Shown here in pieces: positions 1-7,544 of a stretch of DNA of 10,572 nucleotides. The notes beneath the pieces were generated by a model. The model was not told where the DNA came from, made no database searches, and saw nothing but the letters and a program-made list of their open reading frames with translations. Both the position numbers and the translations under genes were made by a program. Within the stretch, counting starts at the first letter, position 1; each line of letters starts with the position of its first letter. Location of the stretch: assembly GCA_010015655.1 (NCBI GenBank), contig ML976849.1, positions 1 to 10,572 on the forward strand, read 5' to 3'. The stretch is from Bimuria novae-zelandiae CBS 107.79 (Eukaryota > Ascomycota > Dothideomycetes > Pleosporales > Didymosphaeriaceae).

Positions 1-54
1 GAGTGCTCCATCTGCCCTCAACACCACGACGTCAACACCACATATCTCTATTAA

Positions 55-396
55 ATGTCCAATTTCTACGCTAAAAAAGGCTCTCTAAGGCTCTCTAAGG
101 CCTAAATTACTACTATTATTGTTCTTAGGTATAAATGTAACTTTACCTTTCCTAAAATATTAACTAAATTAGGTATTACTAACAAGGCCGCTAGCCAGGC
201 CTACAAACGTGTTAAAGTAATAGTAAAAAGTAACTTACTTAAAGATCTACTTACTATAACACTAAAAAGACGTATTTATTTACCTAGCTATCTACTAAAG
301 GTGCGTAATAGCTCTAACCTAAGCGTAAAGCTATGTTAAGATCCGATCTTACAGGCACTTGGCTAGGCTCCAGAGCGCCTATGGTCTTATGGTGAC
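55..396 (+). pseudogene. RIP-degraded Tc1/mariner-like transposase, N-terminal part
   Basis: Starting at the ATG at 55, one frame stays readable to about 396 if the in-frame TAA/TAG codons (for example at 103-105 and 337-339) are read as former CAA/CAG. The first ~50 residues contain a hydrophobic/basic stretch, FPKILTKLGITNKAASQAYKR, that resembles the helix-turn-helix DNA-binding end of fungal Tc1/mariner transposases. A basic segment (TLKRRIYLPSY) follows. CpA and TpG are scarce, as expected after RIP. The later block at 832-1730 begins in the same frame class and carries a likely catalytic region, so I read the two as one gene split by the insert at about 393-831. The family call comes from pattern recognition, not alignment; a pogo-type element is the main alternative. 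Confidence 0.5.
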
Positions 397-428
397 TAAT
401 GGAGGTACAGTACCTGGAGGTCACGTGA

Positions 429-463
429 CTGCTCGCTGCGCTCGACACGAGCAAGTCGAGCAG
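429..463. repeat. GC-rich near-palindromic 35-mer, copy 1
   Basis: The unit starts CTGCTCGCTGCGCTCGAC and ends GTCGAGCAG, so its ends pair as an imperfect hairpin. It matches the unit at 482-516 with 2 differences in 35 (A/T swaps at two central positions). It lies upstream of the LTR TATA box, where a U3 enhancer or protein-binding repeat would sit; that role is inferred from position only. Confidence 0.85.
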
Positions 464-481
464 ACGCAGAAGCCAAGACCT

Positions 482-516
482 CTGCTCGCTGCGCTCGACT
501 CGAGCATGTCGAGCAG
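482..516. repeat. GC-rich near-palindromic 35-mer, copy 2
   Basis: This is the second copy of the unit at 429-463, with a start-to-start spacing of 53 bp. Its core (CTCGACTCGAG) is more symmetric than in copy 1. It ends 6 bp before the TATATA at 523-528. Confidence 0.85.
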
Positions 517-522
517 GACAAG

Positions 523-528
523 TATATA
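523..528 (+). promoter_or_regulatory. TATA box of the putative LTR promoter
   Basis: The TATATA lies in AGTATATAGGAAC, just after the second 35-bp repeat and before a CT-rich tract. This is the usual place of the core promoter at the end of a copia U3. Activity today is unknown. Confidence 0.4.
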
Positions 529-646
529 GGAACGCAAGAAGGAGTCTCTCTTCTACTTGTGTTCAACCTGTTTATCAATCTATCGTTTGGATCTGAATAA
601 GCAACCTTGTTAATTTGATTGTGCTGTACATACCTTCGATACCAAC

Positions 647-831
647 GCCCTCAGTGACAGGCGCAAGCTATCACTACAACCCTTTCCCGTCCTACCAGTA
701 CTCCTGTCCGAGAACCAACCTTAGCCCCTTAGAGAGTAGCTACCTCTTTGGGATCTTAACAAGCTATAGGATAATATTATTTAATTTAGCACTTATCGTG
801 TGCATAAAGCAGTATAGTATATCTGCGTAAA
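647..831. other. Unassigned insert sequence between LTR and transposase relic
   Basis: To about 730 the base use is normal (CpA and TpG present) and then it becomes AT-rich. The open frame across here (to 830) starts within the LTR-like DNA and resembles no family I know. It may be a leftover of the retroelement interior or part of the Tc1-like gene. There is no visible primer-binding site, terminal repeat or coding signal. Confidence 0.3.
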
Positions 832-1730
832 AGCTAGTATTACGCTAAGCGAAAATACTATCTTTAAAATCGCTAGGGAGTACTGCGATAATTATTATAA
901 TTACGCTATAACTTACGAAATATAGTTAAAGAAACTAATACTTAATAGTAACGATAAGGATGACTAACTTAAATATTCTGCATAGCTTAAAGCTAAATAT
1001 AACCTTTACTTTCTATATATTATCTTTATATGTTACGATAAGACGTTAAAGACTATTAGTAGGCGTAATTTATAAAGTAGTAAGTAAAAAATCTTGTAAC
1101 CTAAAAGATTTAATAATAATAAGTTTACGCTGCTAAGTGCGCTTTTAAGTCTTAGCCTTATAATCTATGCTATAACGTTAATAGATACTACTTGCTCTTA
1201 CCTACGTCCCTATATCGTATAGGTAAAGGACAATAATAAGAGCTATAAGAATCTAATATAACGCGTTACTTAGGTAAATAATAAGGTAAAGAAGGCTATC
1301 TAGGCTAAGTAATCTTATGCAAAAGTCTCTAGCACTATAAAAAAGTAATAACTTTAAGAAATTAATTATAATATTATTTAAAGTAATAAAATTGCCTTAG
1401 CAGTAAATAAAGTAGCAGGTAAAAAAGGTAGAGCTCTCTGTAAAGGTACTAAGAAACTATAAATAATTAAGGAGTTCTTTTCTTATAAGGAGTTTATATA
1501 TAAAGGAGGGAAAGGTATAAACGGTCTTTAGTACGCTAAGACTATTTTAAAGAAATAGGTGTTTTTATACTACTACGCCGTACGCGATTATAATTAAAGT
1601 ACTACTATTTATTTAGTGTAGGATAATATACGCCTCTATACACTTAGCCTACGTTACTACTAGCTAAATATTAAGTGGCTAGGAATTAAGTTCTGTATCG
1701 GCGCAGGTCACTCAAAGGATCGATGTTGGC
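832..1730 (+). pseudogene. RIP-degraded Tc1/mariner-like transposase, catalytic part
   Basis: Heavy TAA/TAG load, almost no CpA/TpG and retained CpG mark RIP. From 832 the frame matches that of the ATG at 55. By about 1400 the readable frame has moved to the second one, so at least one indel is present. From about 1391 the frame (stops read as Gln) gives AVNKVAGKKGRALCKGTKK, then KGGKGINGLQYAK and, at 1607-1665, TIYLVQDNIRLYTLSLRYYQ. The last resembles the block around the second catalytic Asp of Tc1/mariner DDE transposases (hydrophobic run, then Q/E-D-N-A-P-x-H). It is followed by a GIKF segment and GHSKD, which may be the relic of the SPDLN motif. No intact protein can be made. Which RIP-free family it came from needs an alignment. 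Confidence 0.55.
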
Positions 1731-2093
1731 GTATCTCCTAGCAGAGGCATGTGGGAGTGCGTGTATAAGAATGTAGCCTCGAATGAATTAAGTGCCTATA
1801 GGCCTGGTACGAAAGGATACGGAAAAGGTACTGAACTACAAAGGCCCCAAGCTCCTCTAAATACACCTCTTCCCAGATGGCTAGCTAGCACATATCTGCC
1901 ATAGGTTGACCGTCGGTCTGATGGATCCGAAATAGGTCCGAATCGGATCCGTAGTTCCCCATCGGTCTGATAGATCCGAAATTGGTCCGATACGGATGAG
2001 TGTCGGTTTTCGGATGATCTCGAATCCTGTCTTGACTGGCCAAGGGTTCTCGTGTCGACGAGCGATTGTTCCTGTTACAAGTTCGCTCCTTAA
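1731..2093. other. Non-coding interval with imperfect repeats
   Basis: No gene is visible. Base use returns to normal after about 1690, so the RIPed tract ends close to the end of the transposase relic. The interval presumably holds the 3' end of the Tc1-like element, but I could not find an inverted partner to the first 50 bases of the window. The repeated CGGTCTGATNGATCCGAAA units are listed separately. Confidence 0.5.
1912..1997 (+). repeat. Two imperfect direct repeats, period 49 bp
   Basis: Copies at 1912-1948 and 1961-1997 share TCGGTCTGATNGATCCGAAA and then GGTCCGA plus CGGAT, differing at about five positions. A weaker third echo (GTCGGTTTTCGGATGATC) follows at about 2008. Two of the differences are G/A. 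The function is unknown; it could be sub-terminal repeats of a transposon or a decayed minisatellite. Confidence 0.7.
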
Positions 2094-2303
2094 CCTCTAA
2101 ATTTACCTAATTTACACTTAATTAAGCGCTGTTTTAGGCGACTTAAAGGTTATCTAGAGAGTTACAACTGCCACTCTAGTTCTAAAGAGGCTAAGAAGGC
2201 AGCCGAAAAGTACGTACAAGTTATATGGCAGCACGATGAGGAGATGAGGCAGTACATGGCCGAGAAGCTTCATCCTACGTACTTTTACTATATTGCACAC
2301 TAA
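2094..2303 (+). pseudogene. 69-codon reading-frame fragment of unknown origin
   Basis: Between the stops at 2091 and 2301 one frame is open without an upstream ATG. It reads ...LIKRCFRRLKGYLESYNC, then SSKEAKKAAEKYVQVIWQH, DEEMRQYMAEKLHP and TYFYYIAH before TAA. The stretch is rich in Lys, Glu and Ala, amphipathic and without RIP stops, and looks like the end of a real protein more than chance. I do not recognise the family. It may be the C-terminus of a broken transposon or host gene. No start, promoter or partner exon is visible. Confidence 0.35.
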
Positions 2304-2495
2304 TGTGAGCAAGCAGGTGGCCAGAACAACTTCACAGCATAGCCAGATTATCTCAAAAGGCCTTATTTGGGCGTATTTTTGATGAAATTTGATGCGATTA
2401 AGATGCCGAAGTTTTGGTGTTGCAACCCCTGCAAGAATCCCTGCATCACGTGAGTAACAGGCTTCTTGAGCTTACCCTTTGTATGAAATGCATGT
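2304..2495. other. Short spacer left of the MULE, nothing recognised
   Basis: The base composition is normal and no RIP signature is seen. There is a local imperfect duplication, TTTTTGATGAAATTTGATGCG (2377-2397), and no convincing frame. It directly abuts the MULE target-site duplication, so it is the pre-insertion neighbour of the DNA that resumes at 5734. Confidence 0.5.
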
Positions 2496-2505
2496 CTCCA
2501 CTTTA
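2496..2505 (+). repeat. Target-site duplication of the MULE, left copy
   Basis: CTCCACTTTA is found immediately before the left inverted repeat and again, identical, at 5724-5733 directly after the right one. Ten bases is within the 8-11 bp range typical of Mutator-like elements. Confidence 0.9.
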
Positions 2506-2708
2506 CGGCAAATTTCAAACATGCCACTGCTTGGCGTAATAATTTCCCATCTACCACTGTTTCAGATACACTACCACACACGTGACGTCAGTTTGTAAAA
2601 TATCCCACATGCCACTGTTTCTATCCCAGATGCCACTGTTCTATTAGTAGGCTTCGCGCCTCCCCCAGACGCTTTTGGACAGCAGACAAAGGCAGCAGTA
2701 GTTTTACA
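2506..2708 (+). repeat. MULE left terminal inverted repeat
   Basis: The outer 121 bp (2506-2626) match the reverse complement of 5603-5723 with a single visible difference (T at 2594 against C). The match then continues less exactly to about 2708. The repeat contains several copies of a short motif, ATGCCACTG or TACCACTG (near 2521, 2554, 2609 and 2630), and a CACGTGACGTCA palindromic stretch at 2579-2590. These repeated short motifs are candidate transposase-binding sites, by analogy with other elements. Confidence 0.9.
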
Positions 2709-2727
2709 TAAAGGGAAAGGTCAAAGA

Positions 2728-4990
2728 TTATATTATAATAGATCTAAATCTCTATCTATAGTCTTACAATTGGCCTGTTCGAGCTCTTTTTCTTGATCGC
2801 GTTAATAGGGCTAGAGGCTCTTCGCTTTAGATATTACTCTCTTTTTTATCCCCACTTGCCACAGGCCTTTTGTTTCTACCTAGTAGACTTAATGTGACAT
2901 TAATAGTGATATTTAGAACAGGGCTAGATGTACCGAACGTAAAGGTATTATTCGTAATAGTGGAATTAATGTAAATAACTTGTAAAGCGGCTAGATTTCC
3001 TTAAGAGCCGCTACTGCTTTGCTGTTTATCCTCGTCTAGCCGTAGCTGCTAGTCTAAAATTGGCTAGGGGACTGGAGGTTTAGGAGATAGGGACTACAAG
3101 GTTAAATGTTCTGCTTCCGTTATAGATGCCTGTGCTCTATAAGGTTGATCCTGTTCGTTGTTTCTATTCCTATTTACTGCTTGTCTAGCAGCGTCAATCC
3201 CCTAAGCCTAGTAACGCTCTCTTATTGCCTCGATTTCTCTGAGGTCCGCTTGTATAGCTCTGATCTGTTGCCATAAGGTACCGTGCTCTCTTGAGTCTGG
3301 CGGTTGGGAAATTAAAGATAGGCTAAATACGGTTTTATTAAGAAGTTAAGTTAATACCTATTAATTAGGTATAGCCTGTTCAGGACGGCGCTAGATAGGT
3401 GCAATCTAACTAGGATAATCTAATGTATCTAGGTGCTATTAGAAATATGTTGCGCCTAATTAATACTAGTTTTGAGCCTTATCCTGTTGCTCCTTCCAAC
3501 CATTAGATAATGCTAGATTTCTAAGTCTCCGGGCCTTCGTCTCCCGCGTTCTTTGCTTTATCCTCTTCTGGACCGGGCGACCTCGCAAGGGAGCGTTAGG
3601 AGGTAGCTTTGTAATACTATTAGGTTCGAGATTGTCTAGTAAAACTAGTAACAGAGAGTACCTATACTGCTTATAATACTTAGATATCTCGTAGAACTTG
3701 GCGATATAGTTCTTAGGTTTAGTATTAAAGAACCAACAGACAGCAATCGCATGTCTATAAGGAATTTTATAATCCTAGAAAGCGAGACAAGAGCATTTCT
3801 AAGCTTTAAGCTAAACGAGACAAGTGTTCTAGTCTTTTAGATTTGCTTAGTATGCTAGAGCTACTATATTCTCGCGCTCTTAAGGAGTTACAAGGTACTA
3901 GTTACTCTCCTTAAGCTTTTTCTAGAAATATGCTATAGTAAAGTTAGTATACTTCTTATCTTTCTAGGGGTTATAACGTCTTTCGTAGAATTTCGACATT
4001 ATATATGTCTATATATAATAGAGTGAATAAAGAATTGGTAAGTTGCGAGCCTTCTATAGCTTGGTCTTAGTCTAAACAGAATAATAGGCTTTCTAACAGA
4101 TCCACTTACCATCTATGCGTTATTTATTGACTTAGAAATATTAGAACATGTTTGACCAAACTATGGGAAATCGACTAGTAGTGCATATAATATTGCGTAG
4201 TGCTTTGTATCGATCTGACCTAGATAGTAACGCGCAGGAACAGAAAGCGACTCGATCTGATTTAAAAAGGCTTTAAATTTAGCCTTCGACTTAACTAGAC
4301 AAGTAGCTCAAATATCTTCTTAACCTTTCTTCTAAATTTGTTTCCAACATTCTCCGCAAGATGTTAGGTATAGTAATAATAAAAAGCCTTTAGGAAAACC
4401 TCTTTAACGGCTAGAACTAGACCTTTTGCTTAATTACTAATGATTGTAAGATGCTTAAAATTGTTACGTTTTTTCTTAGTAGTATCGAGGTTGCCTAGAA
4501 AGTATTCTCTAAAACCATGTAGAAAGCTAAGCCATAATTCTTTAGACTCGTTTCTGGCGAATCCCTATATTAATGGTAGGATTTCCTCGTTGGCGTTAAG
4601 TATTATAAGAATAAGGAGAACCAGGTTCTTATCTAACTTTATATAGGCACTATTAATACAGACAAACTATTAAGAGTGCTAAAATGTATAAATACAAGCC
4701 TTCGGTGCCACATGGCACTATTTAAAGGATCCATTATTATTTATTAAAATAGCAGCGTTCGCCCTTAAAGTAGCATAGTTTCCTTTGTCCTCTAGATCTA
4801 TATCTATATTAAGCCCGTTATCCGTAATTGCCTAAAGGAACGGAAGGATAAGCTAGAAGAACTTTATCTTATCTATAAAAGCACTTTTTTAGATCTCCTT
4901 CTTTACGCGCCATGCTTGTAGGTACAATATCTAATTTAAGTGCTAAAGTCTTTTAGTAGCCTAGATCTAGCGTGGCCTTGTTTAAAAGTC
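2728..4990 (-). pseudogene. MULE transposase relic (DDE, SWIM, GRP motif, C-terminal extension)
   Basis: Read on the minus strand with TAA/TAG taken as former Gln (or Trp). About 4915-4850 gives QAWRVKKEI and SAFIDKIKF, as in the N-terminal part of MULEs. The segment around 4660 gives FVCINSAYIKLDKN, then EEILPL and ARNESKELW; the usual catalytic Asp is now Asn at 4652-4654. SNQAKGLVLAVKEVF and QHLAENV follow, again with Asp to Asn (4433-4435). The frame shifts near 4305 and again near 3990. In the last frame, ESNxYLVTP and ERENIVALAY lead to a SWIM finger, CSCLAF...PYRHAIAV (3739-3795), whose third Cys is now Tyr (3757-3759), then LRGRPVQKRIKQR. The same frame runs on for ~240 codons to 2728, with a helical LWQQIRAIQADLREIEAIRE segment and a basic SRKRAR. 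It is non-functional. Confidence 0.85.
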
Positions 4991-5506
4991 GCTCTTAACT
5001 ATATCTCCCTATTAGTAGGTAATAAGCTTTGCAGATCTTAATGCTTTCTAATTCTAATAGAAGCTAAGATCGCAGGTGTAAGGGACTAATTTCTAAAGCT
5101 TAAATTAATTAGATTAATTTATGTAAGCAATCTAGAGGAAGAATTTATATCTAGTTTCCTTGCTTAAGCGGCAAATAGCGTGGAATCTTGTCTAATCGCT
5201 AGAGGCTACTTTAAATAAAAGCCTCTAGGTTACTATAACGTAAAGAACTAACTCTTTTGCTTTATTAATTAACGCGAATGTCTGTCCGATAAATAGAGTA
5301 CTAGGTAAATTCTAGGAGGATACTATTATAGTAGACTAATATTTTTTGTATTAACCTCGCGTTAGAATATGTTAACTTGTTTATCGCGTTAGACGCGTGA
5401 TAAGCTATTCTAGTTTTAGCAGGTAGCTAAATCTAACGCAAATAACAAGAAGTCCTACCACCTAACACTATATAACTATGATATTATAATACGGACTCTC
5501 TTTTTG
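4991..5506. other. RIPed 5' end of the MULE core, unresolved
   Basis: AT-rich, with many TAA/TAG in all frames. By position it should hold the transposase N-terminus and its promoter, but I could not read a convincing protein segment here. No other gene is visible. Confidence 0.5.
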
Positions 5507-5723
5507 TGTAAAACTACTTTTGTCTACTATTCGAAAGCAACTGGGGGAGCGCAAAGCCCACTAACAGAATAGTGGCATTTAGGATAGGGGCTGTGGCATA
5601 TAGGATAGAAACAGTGGCATGTGGGATATTTTACGAACTGACGTCACGTGTGTGGTAGTGTATCTGAAACAGTGGTAGATGGGAAATTATTACGCCAAGC
5701 AGTGGCATGTTTGAAATTTGCCG
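5507..5723 (-). repeat. MULE right terminal inverted repeat
   Basis: This is the inverted partner of 2506-2708, ending AAATTTGCCG. It is about 14 bp longer, mainly because it holds an extra unit of the inner TATCC-N-ATGCCAC repeat (around 5567-5602). The outer 121 bp are nearly identical to the left copy. Confidence 0.9.
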
Positions 5724-5733
5724 CTCCACTTTA
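5724..5733 (+). repeat. Target-site duplication of the MULE, right copy
   Basis: CTCCACTTTA, identical to 2496-2505, directly follows the right inverted repeat. Confidence 0.9.
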
Positions 5734-5917
5734 CCTTGCACTGCATCGTGCAACTAGGTCCTTGTCATAAGTCACTCTCCAGGAATCTCGTGGCAATAGT
5801 TTGGAGAACTTGAAAGGCGCCAAGCAATGGGATAGACCCTGCGCTGGACTCGCAGCCGCATGCCTCGATATAGTACATATAGACAACAGGTAATATGGTA
5901 CAAAGTGCAACCCTCCA
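5734..5917 (-). other. 3' flank of RML2
   Basis: These 184 bp lie between the MULE and the RML2 stop codon, with normal base use and no RIP signs. They presumably hold the RML2 3' untranslated region and poly(A) site. I see no clear AATAAA on the minus strand. Confidence 0.5.
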
Positions 5918-7139
5918 TTATCTCGGCCGGCGCTTGCCCTGGTTGCGAGGTCGGTCTTGTACCAGGAAGGTGTGCTTGTTGCGCTTGTGCCTCGTCTTGA
6001 AACCACCTTTCGCCTGCAAATATGTTACGAAAGGACCGGAGAATTGCGCGTTGCAGACTTACAGGTGTACCCCAAGGACTGACGGGATGTACATTACCCT
6101 TTGATTTACCACGACCACCACCATGAGGATGGTCAGCTGGGATGTGTCAGTTATCAAACATTGGAGCGAAGTTTAGGCGATATGTACCTGCGTTCATGGC
6201 CAGACCACGAACCTCTGGTCGCCTTCCTAGCCATCGTGACCGACCAGCTTTGCCCAGTTGAGCGAAGTGGTTCTGAGGGTTGCTCGCAACTCCAATTGTG
6301 CAGCAGGCGTCAGGGCTGATCTTCCGCAGTTCACCGCTTTGCAAGCGAACGGTGACACTCTTGATCTCCATGCCCTTTGGCTTCTCCACCTCTTCCTTTG
6401 TGACAACAATCGCATAGGTTCCAGCACTTCGGCAAAAGACGCCGCCGCCCTGTGACTTCGAACCGACGTTGAAGACTTGCGAGCCCAACGGCACCATGTG
6501 GATTGGCAGACAATTGCCTCGCGCAGCCGTCTTCGCGGCCAGCATACCAGGATCGATGACACCGCCCATGCTTGCGATCAAGTCTTTCGGAATACCAGCA
6601 CGATAGCTCTCTACCTCATCCCCTTCCCGCATGCCGTCCGCGGCAACGATGTATGACTTCTCTCCAGTCGCTACGCGGGTAACGAGGGCGAGATGGGCGC
6701 TTCGGTTGGGGTCGTATTCGATTCGGTCCACGACATGCTTCCCAGGCAGGTATCGCTTGTAATCTACGATGCGGATGCGCCTTTTGTGGCCACCTCCTCG
6801 ATGCCTTACGGTGACCTGGCCACTGTTGTTTCTGCCTCCCAGATGCTGCCCCTTCCGCGCAATGGTGAGCTTCAGATGTGGGCGCCCCTTCCACAGATGG
6901 TCGTTGACTGGCCGCTTCAGATGACGGAGACCAGGCGTGCGCGGCTTGTATGTGCGTAGCGGGATGAATTGGTCTCTTCGCGGCTCTCTGGCCTTGAGGA
7001 CGCCCGGGTCGCCATGGACGGCGGGCTCAAACGACGGTTTGGGTGCGTGGTCGACGGCCGTCGCATAGCTGCGTGCCGGCTGGAGCAGCGCCCTGCTGAT
7101 GCGTGCAGCCTGAGAGCTGCATATCCGGGGCTGCAGCAT
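5918..7139 (-). CDS. RML2: Mitochondrial large ribosomal subunit protein L2 (uL2m)
   Basis: uL2 binds 23S-type rRNA near the peptidyl-transferase centre; this copy serves the mitochondrial ribosome. Exons are complement(6188..7139), (6063..6136) and (5918..6013), giving 373 aa. The 51- and 49-bp introns both have GT...AG ends; the donors are GTACAT and GTAAGT. The ATG at 7139 is the first in-frame one and has A at -3. Residues 1-27 (Arg, Ser and Ala rich, no acids before Asp30) look like a mitochondrial presequence. The RNA-binding OB fold carries [19 protein letters not shown] (101-119). The SH3-like domain carries [13 protein letters not shown] (208-220) and [17 protein letters not shown] (296-312). 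The [12 protein letters not shown] loop (314-325) spans the exon 1/2 junction; it is the loop of the conserved His (229 in E. coli). The tail TRHKRNK is basic. It is divergent from cyclin B and looks intact despite the nearby MULE. Confidence 0.95.
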
Positions 7140-7460
7140 GCTTTGATGATGACCTCGATGGTCGCGGGACAGGACAATCGGCACAATGGGCTCTCGTTAC
7201 GGTGGCATGCGGTCGAGGGCAGGCCCCGAAAATCTGAGGCATGTCCCGGAACGGCTAGCTCGCAAACGCCGGCACCGCGCGACGACCGCGCACCGGGGCA
7301 ACAGCGATGCAGCCTGCCTGCCTCTCACCTCGCGCCCGCCTCTGCTATAACAAAAACACTCTGTGACCATCGAAACCACTGCAGCGCGCCATCTTCTTCT
7401 AGTATACTCAACGCCCCCAGTTCACCTGCTCTTGCGCGTCGGCCGTGGCCCCAGTGCGTG

Positions 7461-7544
7461 GTAAGTGAGAATACGCGTTCGTCACTCTCCACGCCCAGCC
7501 TCTCGTCTTCAGCGCGTTGTTGGCGCGCTTACCTGACCGGTTAG
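7461..7544 (+). other. Predicted 5'UTR intron 1 of cyclin B (84 bp)
   Basis: It has donor GTAAGT at 7461, a branch-like CTGAC at 7533-7537 and acceptor TTAG ending at 7544. The size and the short branch-to-acceptor distance fit fungal introns. It contains no ATG, so splicing would not change the reading context. RNA evidence is lacking. Confidence 0.5.
7473..7478 (+). promoter_or_regulatory. ACGCGT (MCB-like) hexamer
   Basis: This is the hexamer bound by MBF-type factors in yeasts, here 540 bp upstream of the cyclin ATG and inside the predicted first leader intron. A single hexamer in GC-rich DNA can occur by chance, and MBF normally acts on G1/S genes rather than on mitotic cyclins, so this is a weak candidate. 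Confidence 0.2.

Larger units (their letters stand above)
393..646 (+). mobile_element. Probable solo LTR (Ty1/copia-like), not RIPed
   Basis: This ~254-bp stretch has normal CpA/TpG content, unlike the DNA on both sides. It begins near TGACTAATGGAGG and ends near ATACCAACG, giving weak TGG/CCA-like inverted ends. Inside are a TATA box (TATATA, 523-528), a pyrimidine-rich CTCTCTTCTACTT tract and, ~70 bp after the TATA box, AATAA (596-600), which is the U3-R-U5 order expected of an LTR. Two copies of a GC-rich near-palindrome lie in the U3-like part. I see no second LTR and no gag-pol frame, so it would be a solo LTR. No clean target-site duplication was found and both boundaries are approximate. 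Another non-autonomous element remains possible. Confidence 0.5.
2506..5723 (-). mobile_element. Complete Mutator-like element (MULE), 3218 bp, RIPed core
   Basis: The element is bounded by ~200-bp inverted repeats starting CGGCAAATTT and by a perfect 10-bp target-site duplication. The core holds one transposase relic on the minus strand with MULE-type DDE, SWIM zinc finger and basic GRP motifs. RIP signs are strong from about 3310 to 5500, milder from 2710 to 3310 and nearly absent in the inverted repeats. It inserted 194 bp beyond the RML2 stop codon, next to or within the 3' flank of that gene. It cannot encode its own transposase, but its ends look fit to be used in trans. The class is supported independently by the duplication length, the long inverted repeats and the protein relic. 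Confidence 0.9.

Noticed and set aside
429..516. CRISPR-like array
   Set aside because: There are only two units, 18 bp apart, in a eukaryotic LTR; no array or cas gene is present.
396..830. Small frames at 396-578 (minus) and 615-830 (plus) as genes
   Set aside because: The first lies within the LTR-like repeat and the second starts within it; both begin on unlikely start codons and resemble no protein known to me.
2363..2581. 72-codon minus-strand frame across the MULE left border
   Set aside because: It crosses the target-site duplication and inverted repeat, so it joins two unrelated DNAs, and it has no family resemblance.
4440..4646. 68-codon + strand frame in the MULE core
   Set aside because: It lies opposite the DDE region of the transposase relic, and its sequence is explained as antisense of that gene.
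5386..5391. ACGCG-type hexamer in the MULE as a cell-cycle site
   Set aside because: It is in a RIPed transposon core far from any active promoter.
7140..7184. RML2 start further upstream at 7184
   Set aside because: That codon is GTG. The first ATG in frame, at 7139, has a good context and starts a typical presequence.
6227..7544. Many open frames on both strands over RML2 (for example the 191-codon + strand frame at 6969-7544)
   Set aside because: They are shadows of the conserved L2 exons and the GC-rich promoter; only the minus-strand frame encodes the uL2 motifs and splices correctly.
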